From contig NZ_LT605203.1 in NCBI RefSeq assembly GCF_900089495.1, forward strand, positions 421,501 to 485,500: a DNA stretch of 64,000 bases, written 5' to 3'. This stretch comes from Thiomonas sp. X19 (lineage in GTDB: Bacteria > Pseudomonadota > Gammaproteobacteria > Burkholderiales > Burkholderiaceae_C). Under the pieces are notes generated by a model. It made no database searches, was not told where the DNA came from, and saw only the letters and a list, made by a program, of their open reading frames with translations. Position numbers and translations under genes: made by a program. Shown piece after piece: positions 42,826 through 53,362 of this stretch (position 1 is its first letter; every line of letters starts with the position of its first letter).

Positions 42826-43260
42826 ATGATGAAAGGCCAACATGACTCAATTACCGTCAAGCGTGCCTTCGGCCCAGTGGTTGAAGGCGAAGCGGTTATT
42901 TCCGAAGAGGGTTTTTCACCCCGCTACGACCTCGATCGATGGACCGGCATAATCACAAAGCCAGGCCATAAACTCGAAGGAACGAATATCAAGGACAAAA
43001 TCTGTTTTTTCCCGACGGCAAAAGGTGGAATTGCCGCTGGCTGGGCCTTTTACGATATCAAAAACAAAGGCATCGCGCCACGCGCATTCATCTTTGGGGT
43101 CACAAATCCTGTCATGGTGCAAGGCGCAATATTCGCCAACATCACAATCACCGAAGGATGGTCGCAACATCCGGCTCAGATTATCCATACGGGAGATTGG
43201 GTGCGTGTCGATCCTGGGCGCAAAATAATAGAAGTCTTGCGTCGTTCCACAGAGTCGTGA
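42826..43260 (+). CDS. Aconitase X small swivel subunit (DUF126)
   Basis: The 144-residue protein matches DUF126, the swivelling domain that completes AcnX. Signature parts are KRAFGPVVEGEAVISEEGFS (12-31), the substrate-loop region DRWTGIITKPGHKLEGTNI, CFFPTAKGGIAAGWAFYDI near 65-83, and the C-terminal IHTGDWVRVDPGRKIIEVL. It starts 7 bp after the large-subunit stop and forms a heterodimeric enzyme with it, as in the type IIb arrangement. It is followed after 155 bp by an MFS transporter gene. Confidence 0.88.
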   Translation: MMKGQHDSITVKRAFGPVVEGEAVISEEGFSPRYDLDRWTGIITKPGHKLEGTNIKDKICFFPTAKGGIAAGWAFYDIKNKGIAPRAFIFGVTNPVMVQGAIFANITITEGWSQHPAQIIHTGDWVRVDPGRKIIEVLRRSTES

Positions 43261-43415
43261 CACGGTTAAAGTTGGAGGCGAAATAACCCAACCAATAACT
43301 ATTAACCGTAGCTCGCGCCACACGGCCTGGCATGGGTGTTATGAGCATGGCGCAAAAGCAGTTTCAGGTGAGATTCGAAACAGCCTATCAATCGATATGT
43401 TTCTAGGAGGGGACA

Positions 43416-44705
43416 ATGAGCGTAACACCAAGCACAGAGAGCGGCACGACACAGTCGCGATTAATGGTGCGCCAGCGGGCGCAGATCTATCCCTGGATCA
43501 TTGTGGGGATGGGGGCAATGGTTTTCATGAGCAATTATACCGACAAGACATTGATGTCGGTTGTCGCACCGCATTTAATGGCCGATCTAAATGTGAGCAA
43601 AATCGCGATGGGCTGGATTTTTTCCGCATTTGCGATCACTTATACCTTGCTGCAACCATTGCTGGCATATCTATCCGACATTTTTGGGGCGAGGCGCTCT
43701 GTAGGATTGATGGTGCTTTGGTATGGCGCCTTCACCATTCTTAGCGGCGTTACGGCTCTGAACATCGGGCAACTGGCGTGGATGCGAGCGGCCACCGGGG
43801 CCGGGGAGGCTGCATCGATGCCTGCGGCGACGGGCGGTGTTTCTCCCTGGGTGCCCACTGGCAAACGGGCGCTGTCGCAAGGATTGATGCATGCGGCGAC
43901 GCGACTCGGCGCAGCAATCACCGTACCGATCTCGGTTGCCAGCATCATCGCGTTCGGTATCTCCGGGCCGTTCTGGGTATTCGGTATTGCAACCGTGGCG
44001 ATTGGCCTTGTGTGGCTCATCGTCTATCGCCCGCCATCGATAAGCCATACTCAGAAAAATCAATTGATCCATGGAAAAAAGCTTTGGAGTGCCGTTCTCA
44101 AGAGCAGGAGTATGTGGGCCCTGTGTATTGCAGATTTCTGCTACTTCTACACACTGACGATCTATCTCACTTGGCTACCAACATTTTTGATCAAAGATCA
44201 CCATTTTACGATGCTGAAGGTCGGTATTTATGGCTTTCTTCCGTTCATAGGTGGCATGATGGGAAGCGTCCTCGGGGGAGCAATGTGCGATCACTTATGT
44301 GCGCGCACAGGCAATAAAAAGTTATGGAGGCGCCTCATTCCATCCGTCGGCATGATTTGTTCCGTGTTGCTACTTTTGCCAGCCGTCTATGCGCAAAGCC
44401 AGTTTGTAACAATTCTGCTTTTTTCCTGCTCGTTTTTCTTTCTTGACGCCACGATATCTATTTTCTGGGCTATTGCCATGGACATGGGGGGGTCGTATGC
44501 ATCGACCTCTGCGGGCTGGATGAACACTTGGGCCAACGTCGGTGGAATTATTTCTCCTATCGCGTTTGGCGCTCTTGTGCAGTGGAGCGGAAGTTGGACC
44601 TTGCCATTTATCGTGGCGAGCGGGCTCATGGTTATCGGAGCTGGTTTTGTATGGCTGATAGACACTGAGATGCGCCTATCAGACCTTATTGAAGTAGCGC
44701 ATTGA
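43416..44705 (+). CDS. MFS transporter, anion:cation symporter type
   Basis: The 429-residue protein has twelve predicted membrane segments. Its MFS family A-motif region reads LAYLSDIFGARRSVGLMVLW near residues 83-102, and GAGEAASMPAATGGVSPWVP near 125-144 resembles the ACS branch (hexuronate, glucarate, phthalate or organic anion transporters). A strong AGGAGG ribosome site precedes the ATG. It probably imports the substrate of the AcnX enzyme encoded just upstream; the substrate is likely an organic anion. GC content is low relative to the chromosome. An IS5-type relic follows downstream. Confidence 0.88.
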   Translation: MSVTPSTESGTTQSRLMVRQRAQIYPWIIVGMGAMVFMSNYTDKTLMSVVAPHLMADLNVSKIAMGWIFSAFAITYTLLQPLLAYLSDIFGARRSVGLMVLWYGAFTILSGVTALNIGQLAWMRAATGAGEAASMPAATGGVSPWVPTGKRALSQGLMHAATRLGAAITVPISVASIIAFGISGPFWVFGIATVAIGLVWLIVYRPPSISHTQKNQLIHGKKLWSAVLKSRSMWALCIADFCYFYTLTIYLTWLPTFLIKDHHFTMLKVGIYGFLPFIGGMMGSVLGGAMCDHLCARTGNKKLWRRLIPSVGMICSVLLLLPAVYAQSQFVTILLFSCSFFFLDATISIFWAIAMDMGGSYASTSAGWMNTWANVGGIISPIAFGALVQWSGSWTLPFIVASGLMVIGAGFVWLIDTEMRLSDLIEVAH

Positions 44706-44772
44706 TTTTTGTGTAATCGCCATGAATTGGTATCGTCAATACTGAGTCCATCCTGAAAAATAATGTTTTCAG

Positions 44773-45024
44773 TCAGCCGGGGGCATTTCGATAAAAGCTG
44801 GCGCCCCATACGCCGCCAACCGCATGCACTGCGCGGGCGATTCGGGGGCAAGGAAGCCGCAGCTTCTTCAGGATCAGGCGGATGTTGTGGACGGCGCTGC
44901 GAATCACCGCATGCAGGGCGTCGTCCAGGGCGCCCTGGAGCGGATTGCTGGCCAGGCGCCCGTCCGATTGCATGTGGCCGATGGCGGGTTCGATCGTACT
45001 GCGCCGCTTGACCATGGCGTGCAA
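44773..45024 (-). pseudogene. IS5-type transposase C-terminal fragment
   Basis: About 80 codons on the minus strand match the C-terminus of IS5-type transposases: VKRRSTIEPAIGHMQSDGRL followed by NPLQGALDDALHAVIRSAVH and NIRLILKKLRL. The Glu of IEP is the third catalytic residue of the DDE triad. The N-terminal three quarters of the gene and the element ends are missing. It lies between the AcnX/MFS operon and the groES promoter and may mark the right edge of the accessory island. Confidence 0.83.
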
Positions 45025-45101
45025 TGTTCACGTCAGGCCGCGCTTCTGTCCGGAGCGCAGGATGCAGGATGTGCGCAACTCGATCTCTCGCAAGGCAGGA
45101 C

Positions 45102-45129
45102 TTGAAATCAGCAGCTTCGCCCCTACAAT
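45102..45129 (+). promoter_or_regulatory. groESL promoter (sigma-70, with overlapping heat-shock-type sequence)
   Basis: TTGAAA at 45102-45107 and TACAAT at 45124-45129 are separated by 16 bp, a good sigma-70 promoter. The same stretch reads CTTGAAA followed by CCCCTACAAT, close to the RpoH consensus. The last base of the -10 is the first base of the CIRCE element, so HrcA binding would block initiation. Confidence 0.75.
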
Positions 45130-45155
45130 TAGCACTCGCATCCAGTGAGTGCTAG
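45129..45155. promoter_or_regulatory. CIRCE element (HrcA operator)
   Basis: TTAGCACTC-N9-GAGTGCTAG matches the CIRCE consensus TTAGCACTC-N9-GAGTGCTAA at all but the last base. It lies about 110 bp upstream of groES and abuts the -10 box. HrcA repression of groESL is the established role; hrcA itself is not in the window. Confidence 0.95.
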
Positions 45156-45262
45156 CGAAACGCAACTCGCAACCGAGTCAAGCTTCCAAGCACCCCTAGC
45201 CAGCCGCTCGCGGTGTGGCATGCGTTTCAACCTCTCGAATTCCATCAACAGGAGCAACACGA

Positions 45263-47228
<1,966 letters not shown>

Positions 47229-47325
47229 CGCGTCCAGTTCGCGGGGTTCCAGGTGCGGCGTCATGCCGCTCCATGAAGCTCCGGCCCGAAAGGGACGGCG
47301 GCCGCTTGCGGCCGCCGGGAGCGAT

Positions 47326-47366
47326 GATGGGCCTGCGGACCTTGCGGTTTGCGGGCCCATTTTTTT
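47326..47366 (+). terminator. Rho-independent terminator of groESL
   Basis: ATGGGCCTGC (47326-47335) pairs with GCGGGCCCAT (47351-47360), one wobble, followed by seven T. A second GC-rich hairpin with a two-base loop (47298-47317) precedes it. The rest of the 362-bp gap between groEL and the next gene holds no gene that can be supported. Confidence 0.85.
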
Positions 47367-47590
47367 GGCCAGCTCTTGCCGCAAGCCTTGCGCGGTCACA
47401 CCATGGGCCAGCCCCGCGCCATTTGCCGTCGGGGGCGCTGCTGCCGCCCCAAGTCTTGCCGAAACATCCGGTGGTCGTACGATCGATCGCTGGCGGTTTT
47501 CAAAGCCGCACCTTGCCAGAGAGCTTGCGGCTGGATGGATGCCAGGCCGCTTTCGCCATGCGGCGCGATGAACCACACAGGGAGATTGCG

Positions 47591-48781
47591 ATGACCGTGA
47601 AAACCACCAACAACCTCGGCGTGCTGTTGCGCAGCTACGAGGCGCTGCACAACTGGCAGGCGCTCGCGATGCTGGCGGGCAGCTTCATTCTGGCCGGGCT
47701 GGCCATGATGGGCGGGGCCGCTGCCACGGCCAGTTCCGGCAGCTACGCCGTGAGCATGCTGATGGGCTTGGTCGGGGCCATCATTGCCATTATCGGCATC
47801 AACGCCAGCGGCCTGATGCTGGTCGATCAGGCCTACGACCAGCCGGTGCGCGGCTTCGGCGCCGCATTTCTCGGCGGCCTGCAGGCGGCGCTCCACGTGA
47901 TTGGGGCGCTCATCCTGCTCGGTGTGGGCTTTGCCATGGTGCTGGTGGCGGCCTACCTGCTGTCGCTGCTCGGGCGCATTCCCGGCGTCGGCGGGGTCTT
48001 TGGCTTCCTCCTCGCCGGTCCCTCGGTGGTGATCGTCGCGCTGGCGTATGCCGTGCTGGTGCTGGCCACGCCCTTGATGGTGGCGGCCATCTGGCATGGC
48101 GAGGGATTGATCTCCAGCCTGTCGCGTGCGGCTGACATCGTCATCAAGAAGCCGCTGGAAGTGCTCATGCATTTTCTGGTGCTGGGGTTGGTCGTGTTTC
48201 CGGCAGCAGTCTTCATCTTCGGCCTGGTGTTCGGCGCCAGCACCGAGATCGCCAGGATGTATGCGGCGGTCGGGCTGGGCGGCTTCGAGCCCGGCGATGG
48301 CTCGAGCCCGATGCAGATGCTGTTGGCGCAGATGACCAGCCACGGTTTCGGCGGCGCCGGAATTTCCATCGGGCTGGTGACCTTCCTCGCCTGGTCCGTC
48401 GTCAGCCTGATCTACGTCCTGGGCCTGATCTTCGTCTACCGCGCGGTCAACGAGGGGGTGGGCTCGGAAGCGGCTGAACTGGTCGGCCAGCGCTTGTCGC
48501 AGTTCAAGCAAAAGCTGGACGACAACAAGCCGCGCACGGGTTCCGCGCCGCCTGTGCCTCCGGAAGCGACTCAGGATGCAACTCCGGGTGCCGCCCCTGG
48601 GGCAAGCGCGCCAACGCCGGGCCCGATCCAACCCTCGGGGCCCTTGGCCGAAACTCCAGCGCAACCGAGGCTCGCAAGTCCAGCCAGCGCCGACACCAGG
48701 CGGTGCCCGGCATGCGGAGCCGTCGTTGCGGCGGACGATGCCTTCTGCCGCGGTTGCGGGCAACCCTTGCATTCCAGGTAA
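47591..48781 (+). CDS. Multi-pass membrane protein with C-terminal zinc ribbon
   Basis: The 396-residue protein has about six membrane helices between residues 20 and 300 (for example WQALAMLAGSFILAGLAMMG and VIVALAYAVLVLATPLMVAA). A Pro/Ala linker follows at about 320-370, and a zinc ribbon CPACG-N10-CRGCG lies at the end (residues about 376-394). The central helices resemble DUF975-like or glycerophosphoryl-diester-phosphodiesterase membrane domains only loosely. The zinc ribbon is of the double zinc-ribbon type found in assorted bacterial membrane proteins. The ATG at 47591 follows GGGAGATT; the longer frame overlaps groEL. The function is unknown. A terminator follows. Confidence 0.8.
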   Translation: MTVKTTNNLGVLLRSYEALHNWQALAMLAGSFILAGLAMMGGAAATASSGSYAVSMLMGLVGAIIAIIGINASGLMLVDQAYDQPVRGFGAAFLGGLQAALHVIGALILLGVGFAMVLVAAYLLSLLGRIPGVGGVFGFLLAGPSVVIVALAYAVLVLATPLMVAAIWHGEGLISSLSRAADIVIKKPLEVLMHFLVLGLVVFPAAVFIFGLVFGASTEIARMYAAVGLGGFEPGDGSSPMQMLLAQMTSHGFGGAGISIGLVTFLAWSVVSLIYVLGLIFVYRAVNEGVGSEAAELVGQRLSQFKQKLDDNKPRTGSAPPVPPEATQDATPGAAPGASAPTPGPIQPSGPLAETPAQPRLASPASADTRRCPACGAVVAADDAFCRGCGQPLHSR

Positions 48782-48794
48782 GGCGCGCAGCCCG

Positions 48795-48833
48795 GGCCTC
48801 GGAGGGCGCCGGCGCCGCCGAGGCCGGATTTTT
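48795..48833 (+). terminator. Probable Rho-independent terminator
   Basis: GGCCTCGG (48795-48802) pairs with CCGAGGCC (48818-48825) around a self-complementary GC-rich loop, followed by GGATTTTT. It lies 14 bp after the zinc-ribbon gene. Confidence 0.65.
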
Positions 48834-48913
48834 GCAAGCTTGCGCAGCACCGCTGCAAAAACCCTTCGATGGGTTTGCCACGCCTTGAGCGGTGTTCGTT
48901 AGGCTTCACAACC

Positions 48914-51403
48914 ATGCGCGCGACCCGAAGACTTCACCACTATTGCTGCTTATCCGCCCTCTCCCTGGGGGTGGCCGTGGCGAGCCCTGCGCCGGCGGAG
49001 GCGGCCCCGGACGGGCATTCCACCCCCAAGCCGACCGTGCCGTTGCGCGATGTGGCCCCGGCAGCGCTGGGTGTGCCCAAAGCTGCGGCGCACATCACGC
49101 CGGGGGCGGCAGGCTTGCCGCGCAAGGGTGCCTCCACCACGCAGGAGGGTGCGGGAGGACTGCCGCCCGAAGCGGGCCAGGCAACGCCAACCACCGCGAC
49201 ACCACCTGCCACGGCGACGCCAGCGGCAACCATGCCAGGCGCTCATGCCGATGCGGCCCAGGCGCGCGAGCCGCGCATTTGCCTGGCCCTGTCCGGCGGC
49301 GGGGCGCGGGGGCTGGCGCATATCGGCGTGCTGATGGCGTTGCGCGAGCTGCGCATCCCGGTGGACTGCATCGCCGGCACCAGCATGGGGGCCATCGTGG
49401 GCGGGCTGTATGCCGCCGGGGTGCCGCTGGCGGTGCTGCGGCAGCAAGTGGCGGGGCTGGACTGGAACGCGATCTTCCGCGGTCGGCCGCCGCGCGCGGG
49501 GCTGGATTTCCAGCGCAAGTCCGATGACACGCGCATGCCTGGCGGCATCGAGCTGGGCATCAACGGTCGCGGCCAGCTCAGCCTGCCCGATGCGGCCATC
49601 AACAGCACCGCGCTCGAAACGGTGCTGACCAACCTCACGTTGCAGACGCGCGCCGTGCGCAACTTCGCCGACTTGCCGATTCCCTTTCGCGCCGTGGCCA
49701 CCAATATGGTGAATGGGCGCAAAGTCATTCTTCAACGCGGTGCGCTGGCCACGGCGTTGCGGGCCAGCATGTCGGTGCCGGGCGTCTTTCCGCCGATCGA
49801 AACCCACGGCGAACTGTTGGGCGATGGCGGACTGGTGGACAACATGCCCGTCGACGTCGCGCGCGCCATGGGGGCGCAAGTGGTGATCGCGGTGAACATC
49901 TCCACCCCGCTGTCCTCGCGCGAGGCCCTGGGCAGCATCGTCGGGCTCACGGGGCAGATGATCAACATCCTGATGGAGCAGAACGTCGAAGTCCAGCTCA
50001 AGTCCCTGACCCCGGCCGACGTGCTGGTCACGCCGGCGCTGGGCGACATCTCCTCGCTCGATTTCAACAGGGGCGAGCAGGCCTTGCGCGATGGCTATGC
50101 CGCCACCATGGCGGCGGCGCCGCAGCTGTCGCGCTATGCCTTGTCGCCCGAGGCCTATCGGGCTTGGCGCATCAAGGTCGATACCCAGGCGCAAGGCCTC
50201 GTGGCCAGCCTCGGAGAATTGTCCATCGATTCGGTGCGGGTGGAAGGCTCGAAGTGGGCGCCGGCGCCCGCACTCGAAGCCAATTTGCGCCAAAAACCGG
50301 GAAAGCCGCTGAATTTCAGCGACGTGCACGACGACGTCGACCAGCTTTCCGGACTGGGCGATTTTTCACGCGTCGACTACCGGCTCTACGACGAGCCCGA
50401 CGGCAGCGACGCGCTGGTCTACCGCGTCGCCGACAAGTCCTGGGGGCCCAACTTTCTGCGCTTCGGCCTGGGGCTCTACACCAATCTGCGCAACCAGACC
50501 CGCTTCGAGCTGCAGCTCGCCCAGCGCCGGCCCTGGCTCAACAACCTGGGCGGGGAGTGGCGCAACTTCGTGCAACTGGGCTGGGAGAATCGCTGGCTGT
50601 CGGAGCTGTACCAGCCGCTGGACAGCACCGACCGCGTTTTCCTGGCGCCGTATTTCGATCTGGATGCGCGCCCGATCGACGTCTACGCCGGCAGCCAGGC
50701 CATCGATCGCTACCGCCTGAGCACCTCGCGCGTGGGGCTGGACATCGGCACGCCGGTGGCCGACTACGGCGAGCTGCGCCTGGGCTACAGCGTGGCGCAG
50801 ATTTCGGCCAACACCATCCTGGGCAGCAGCAACCTGAGCGGCAGCGTGCGCGAGGCCGGCATCCGCGCCCTGGCCACGTTCGACCGGCTGGACCATGCCT
50901 ATTTCCCGCGCGAGGGCTGGCGCGCGCGTCTGGAGACCTTCAGCGCCGACCGCAAGCTGGGCAGCGCCGCCAACTATGTGCGCCTCGACCTGTCGGGCCA
51001 GATCGACCAGAGCTTCGGCCGGCAGACGGTGGAGGCGGCGACGCGGCTGGCCAGCTTCCGCGACATCTCGGGCACCGGCTACAACTACTTCGCGCTCGGC
51101 GGCTTCGACCAACTCTCGGGCTTCCAGGAGGGCCAGATCATCGGCAACTACCTGGCGTATTTCCGCTTGGGTCTGCGCACCGAAATCACCACCGCCGGGC
51201 TGTTTGGCGGCGCCACTTACGCCGGCGTGAATCTGGAGCGCGGCAATGCCTGGGCGAACCGGAATCAAGTGTCCCTGAGCGATTTGCAATCCAGCCTGGC
51301 GCTCTACCTCGGCGCCGACACGCCGCTCGGGCCGGTTTACTTCGGCATCGGCAAGGCGCCGGGGCAGACGGTGAACTACTACCTGATGCTCGGGCGCCCC
51401 TGA
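48914..51403 (+). CDS. Patatin-like phospholipase with POTRA and outer-membrane barrel (PlpD-like, type Vd)
   Basis: The 829-residue protein has a signal peptide (cleavage near APAEA, residue 30), an unusually long Ala/Thr/Pro linker (31-118) and a patatin domain at about 121-330. The catalytic parts are GGGARG (128-133, oxyanion hole), GTSMG with nucleophile Ser157, and DGG with Asp304. A POTRA-like segment (LGELSIDSVRVEGSKWAP) precedes a C-terminal Omp85/surface-antigen barrel of about 400 residues. This is the architecture of PlpD of Pseudomonas aeruginosa, a type Vd autotransporter that moves its phospholipase A1 domain across the outer membrane. The start at 48914 suits the signal peptide. 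Host or predation roles are speculative. Confidence 0.88.
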   Translation: MRATRRLHHYCCLSALSLGVAVASPAPAEAAPDGHSTPKPTVPLRDVAPAALGVPKAAAHITPGAAGLPRKGASTTQEGAGGLPPEAGQATPTTATPPATATPAATMPGAHADAAQAREPRICLALSGGGARGLAHIGVLMALRELRIPVDCIAGTSMGAIVGGLYAAGVPLAVLRQQVAGLDWNAIFRGRPPRAGLDFQRKSDDTRMPGGIELGINGRGQLSLPDAAINSTALETVLTNLTLQTRAVRNFADLPIPFRAVATNMVNGRKVILQRGALATALRASMSVPGVFPPIETHGELLGDGGLVDNMPVDVARAMGAQVVIAVNISTPLSSREALGSIVGLTGQMINILMEQNVEVQLKSLTPADVLVTPALGDISSLDFNRGEQALRDGYAATMAAAPQLSRYALSPEAYRAWRIKVDTQAQGLVASLGELSIDSVRVEGSKWAPAPALEANLRQKPGKPLNFSDVHDDVDQLSGLGDFSRVDYRLYDEPDGSDALVYRVADKSWGPNFLRFGLGLYTNLRNQTRFELQLAQRRPWLNNLGGEWRNFVQLGWENRWLSELYQPLDSTDRVFLAPYFDLDARPIDVYAGSQAIDRYRLSTSRVGLDIGTPVADYGELRLGYSVAQISANTILGSSNLSGSVREAGIRALATFDRLDHAYFPREGWRARLETFSADRKLGSAANYVRLDLSGQIDQSFGRQTVEAATRLASFRDISGTGYNYFALGGFDQLSGFQEGQIIGNYLAYFRLGLRTEITTAGLFGGATYAGVNLERGNAWANRNQVSLSDLQSSLALYLGADTPLGPVYFGIGKAPGQTVNYYLMLGRP

Positions 51404-51442
51404 CGGCGGCGGCAACTTCGCAAGCGGGTTAACAGGCCCTGA

Positions 51443-51564
51443 GGCGACGCTGAACAAGTTCCCGTGAGCAGCGCGCCTTGCATCGGGATGGGATGCAAGG
51501 TGCAAATCCGCAGACCGCCCGAGGCGCGGATGCGATGCGCACGAGGGACTTGTTCAGCGTCGCC
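51443..51564. repeat. 122-bp MITE-like inverted-repeat element
   Basis: GGCGACGCTGAACAAGT (51443-51459) is repeated as its exact reverse complement at 51548-51564. Inside lie a second pair, CCTTGCATC with GATGCAAGG, and shorter complements (ATCCGC with GCGGAT). There is no open frame. The element sits between the convergent patatin gene and engB, reaching to the base next to the engB stop codon. It may be a non-autonomous transposable element or a strong bidirectional RNA structure; no T-run favours a classic terminator. Confidence 0.75.
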
Positions 51565-52266
51565 CTAAACCGCTGGTTCCTCGTCCGCAGGGGCCTGCAG
51601 CCAGTCTTCCAGCACCTGGCTGGCCTCGCGCAGGCCTTGGCGCTTGGTGGCCGAGAACATCTGCACCGAAGTGGGCGCCATCAGGCCCGCCCCCGCGGCA
51701 TGGCGCTGCAGGTCGTCGCGCACGGCCTGGGCCTGGGCGTGCTGTTCGCTGCGGGTGAGCTTGTCGGCCTTGGTCAGCAGCACATGCACGGGCAGGGCGG
51801 CGGGTGAGGAATAGCTCAGCAGCGTCCAGTCCAGCGGCGTGAGACCGTGGCGGCTGTCGGCAATCAACACCAGCCCCACGAGCTGCGCGCGTTGCGCCAG
51901 ATACTGGGCGATGAAGCGCTCCCAGCGTTGTTTGGTGGCCAGTGGCACCGAGGCGTAGCCATAGCCCGGCAGGTCGGCCAGCAGCCCGGCCGCGGCACCG
52001 CCCAGGCCGACCGTGAACAGATTGATGTGCTGGGTGCGCCCGGGCGTCTTCGACGAGAACGCCAGACGGCGCTGACCGCACAGCACGTTGATGGCGGTGG
52101 ATTTCCCGGCGTTGGAGCGGCCGACGAAAGCCACTTCCGGCAAGTTGCCGGCGGGAAGCTGGTTGAACTGCGCGGCCGTGGTGAAAAACCGGGCCGATTG
52201 CAGCAGCGGACTGGTATCGGCGGCCGCCTTGGCTGCGACTGTGCTGGAATTCCCTATATTCGTCAT
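51565..52266 (-). CDS. engB: Ribosome biogenesis GTPase EngB (YsxC/YihA)
   Basis: EngB is an essential TRAFAC-class GTPase in 50S assembly. The 233-residue protein has G1 GRSNAGKST (49-57), G2 SSKTPGRTQHINLF, G3 DLPGYGYA, and G4 LLTKADKL near 165-172. The last domain segment is SVQMFSATKRQGLREA (G5 SA). Length fits, with a slightly long N-terminus. It is convergent with the patatin gene and divergent from a cytochrome c gene, a frequent arrangement in betaproteobacteria (engB next to a cytochrome c4 and ccs genes). Confidence 0.95.
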   Translation of the reverse strand: MTNIGNSSTVAAKAAADTSPLLQSARFFTTAAQFNQLPAGNLPEVAFVGRSNAGKSTAINVLCGQRRLAFSSKTPGRTQHINLFTVGLGGAAAGLLADLPGYGYASVPLATKQRWERFIAQYLAQRAQLVGLVLIADSRHGLTPLDWTLLSYSSPAALPVHVLLTKADKLTRSEQHAQAQAVRDDLQRHAAGAGLMAPTSVQMFSATKRQGLREASQVLEDWLQAPADEEPAV

Positions 52267-52315
52267 GACTTATACGTCGTTAGCATGCGGCATCTTATTC
52301 CCCATACAAGTCGCC

Positions 52316-53044
52316 ATGCTGCCAGACGAGGAAGGTTTGCGTCCAACCCCAGCTCCTGACCCCCGCGCCTTCGTGCCCGTTCGGGCTGCGCTGGGGGCAT
52401 TGCTGCTTGCCGTGGCGGCCGCGGCCGCCGTTGCGGAAGGCGCTGCGCCCACCGCGCCCACCTTCGAAGTCTCGGCCACCGCGCCCACGGCGGCGCAGCT
52501 GGCGCATGGCAAGCAGCTGGCGCAGACCTGCGCCGCCTGCCACGGGATCGACGGCAACGCCACGAGCACGCAGTTTCCCAAGCTGGCGTCGCAGCGCTCC
52601 GGCTACATCGTCCAGGAGTTGACGCGCTTCAAACCTGCCGCCCCCGGCAAGAAGCCGGAGCGGGTGAATGCCATCATGAACGGCATCGCATCCACCTTGT
52701 CGCCGCAGGACATGCGGGATCTGGCCGATTACTACAGCCGCCAGACCATCAAGCCCGCCATCGCGACCCATGCCGAATGGGTCAAGATCGGCGAGGGGAT
52801 CTGGCGCGGCGGTATTGCCAACCGCATGGTGCCGGCCTGCGCCGCTTGCCACGGCCCTGGCGGCCTGGGCCTCCCCGGAGAGTATCCGCGACTGGCCGGG
52901 CAATGGTCGGAGTATGTCGCCGCCCAATTGCACGCCTTTCGTACCGGGGCGCGGGGCGACAATACCCCCATGCATGAGATTGCCTCGCGCATGAGCGATC
53001 GCCAGATTCGTGATGTGTCAGATTTTGTTGCAGGTTTGCGTTGA
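52316..53044 (+). CDS. Dihaem cytochrome c (c4-like)
   Basis: The 242-residue protein has an N-terminal hydrophobic signal segment (ALGALLLAVAAAAAVA near residues 25-40) and two haem c motifs, CAACH at 72-76 and at 175-179. The two halves are similar, as in cytochrome c4, a periplasmic electron carrier to terminal oxidases. Axial Met candidates are in NAIMNGIAS and DNTPMHEIA. The start is uncertain: an ATG at 52265 would overlap the divergent engB start codon, and 52316 was chosen as the nearest ATG ahead of the signal peptide. The resB-ccsA genes for haem c attachment follow. Confidence 0.88.
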   Translation: MLPDEEGLRPTPAPDPRAFVPVRAALGALLLAVAAAAAVAEGAAPTAPTFEVSATAPTAAQLAHGKQLAQTCAACHGIDGNATSTQFPKLASQRSGYIVQELTRFKPAAPGKKPERVNAIMNGIASTLSPQDMRDLADYYSRQTIKPAIATHAEWVKIGEGIWRGGIANRMVPACAACHGPGGLGLPGEYPRLAGQWSEYVAAQLHAFRTGARGDNTPMHEIASRMSDRQIRDVSDFVAGLR

Positions 53045-53362
53045 ACGTTTCCACCCGGGGCTGCTCCATGCCATGATGGGTTTCCATCAATCAACCGTGG
53101 ATATGGCAAGGGCGGAAAAGGCAGGTTTTGCTATAGTGCAGATGTCGAAAAGCCCTTCAAAAAACCGCTTGGACCAACGTCGACTCATACCCAGGTCTGT
53201 ATTTGGGCGCAATCGGGAGCGGGTCTTGGCATTTCTGGCGACATCCATTGTTCTGCCTGCAGCCCGATCCAGTCGGGCGCAACCGACGCTGATGTCCCGC
53301 TGCAATGGCCGCATCCGCGGCAAAGCCTGATCGGCGCATCGCCGGCTTCGAATCCGAAATCC
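53045..53362. other. Leader region of the resB-ccsA operon
   Basis: The 318-bp gap has no supportable gene. It contains an extended -10 promoter candidate at 53129-53137 and is otherwise featureless to the eye. Confidence 0.5.
53129..53137 (+). promoter_or_regulatory. Extended -10 promoter candidate for resB
   Basis: TGCTATAGT (53129-53137) fits an extended -10 (TGnTATAAT with one mismatch). No good -35 is present 16-18 bp upstream, which is acceptable for extended -10 promoters. It would give a leader of about 220 bases before resB. Confidence 0.4.
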
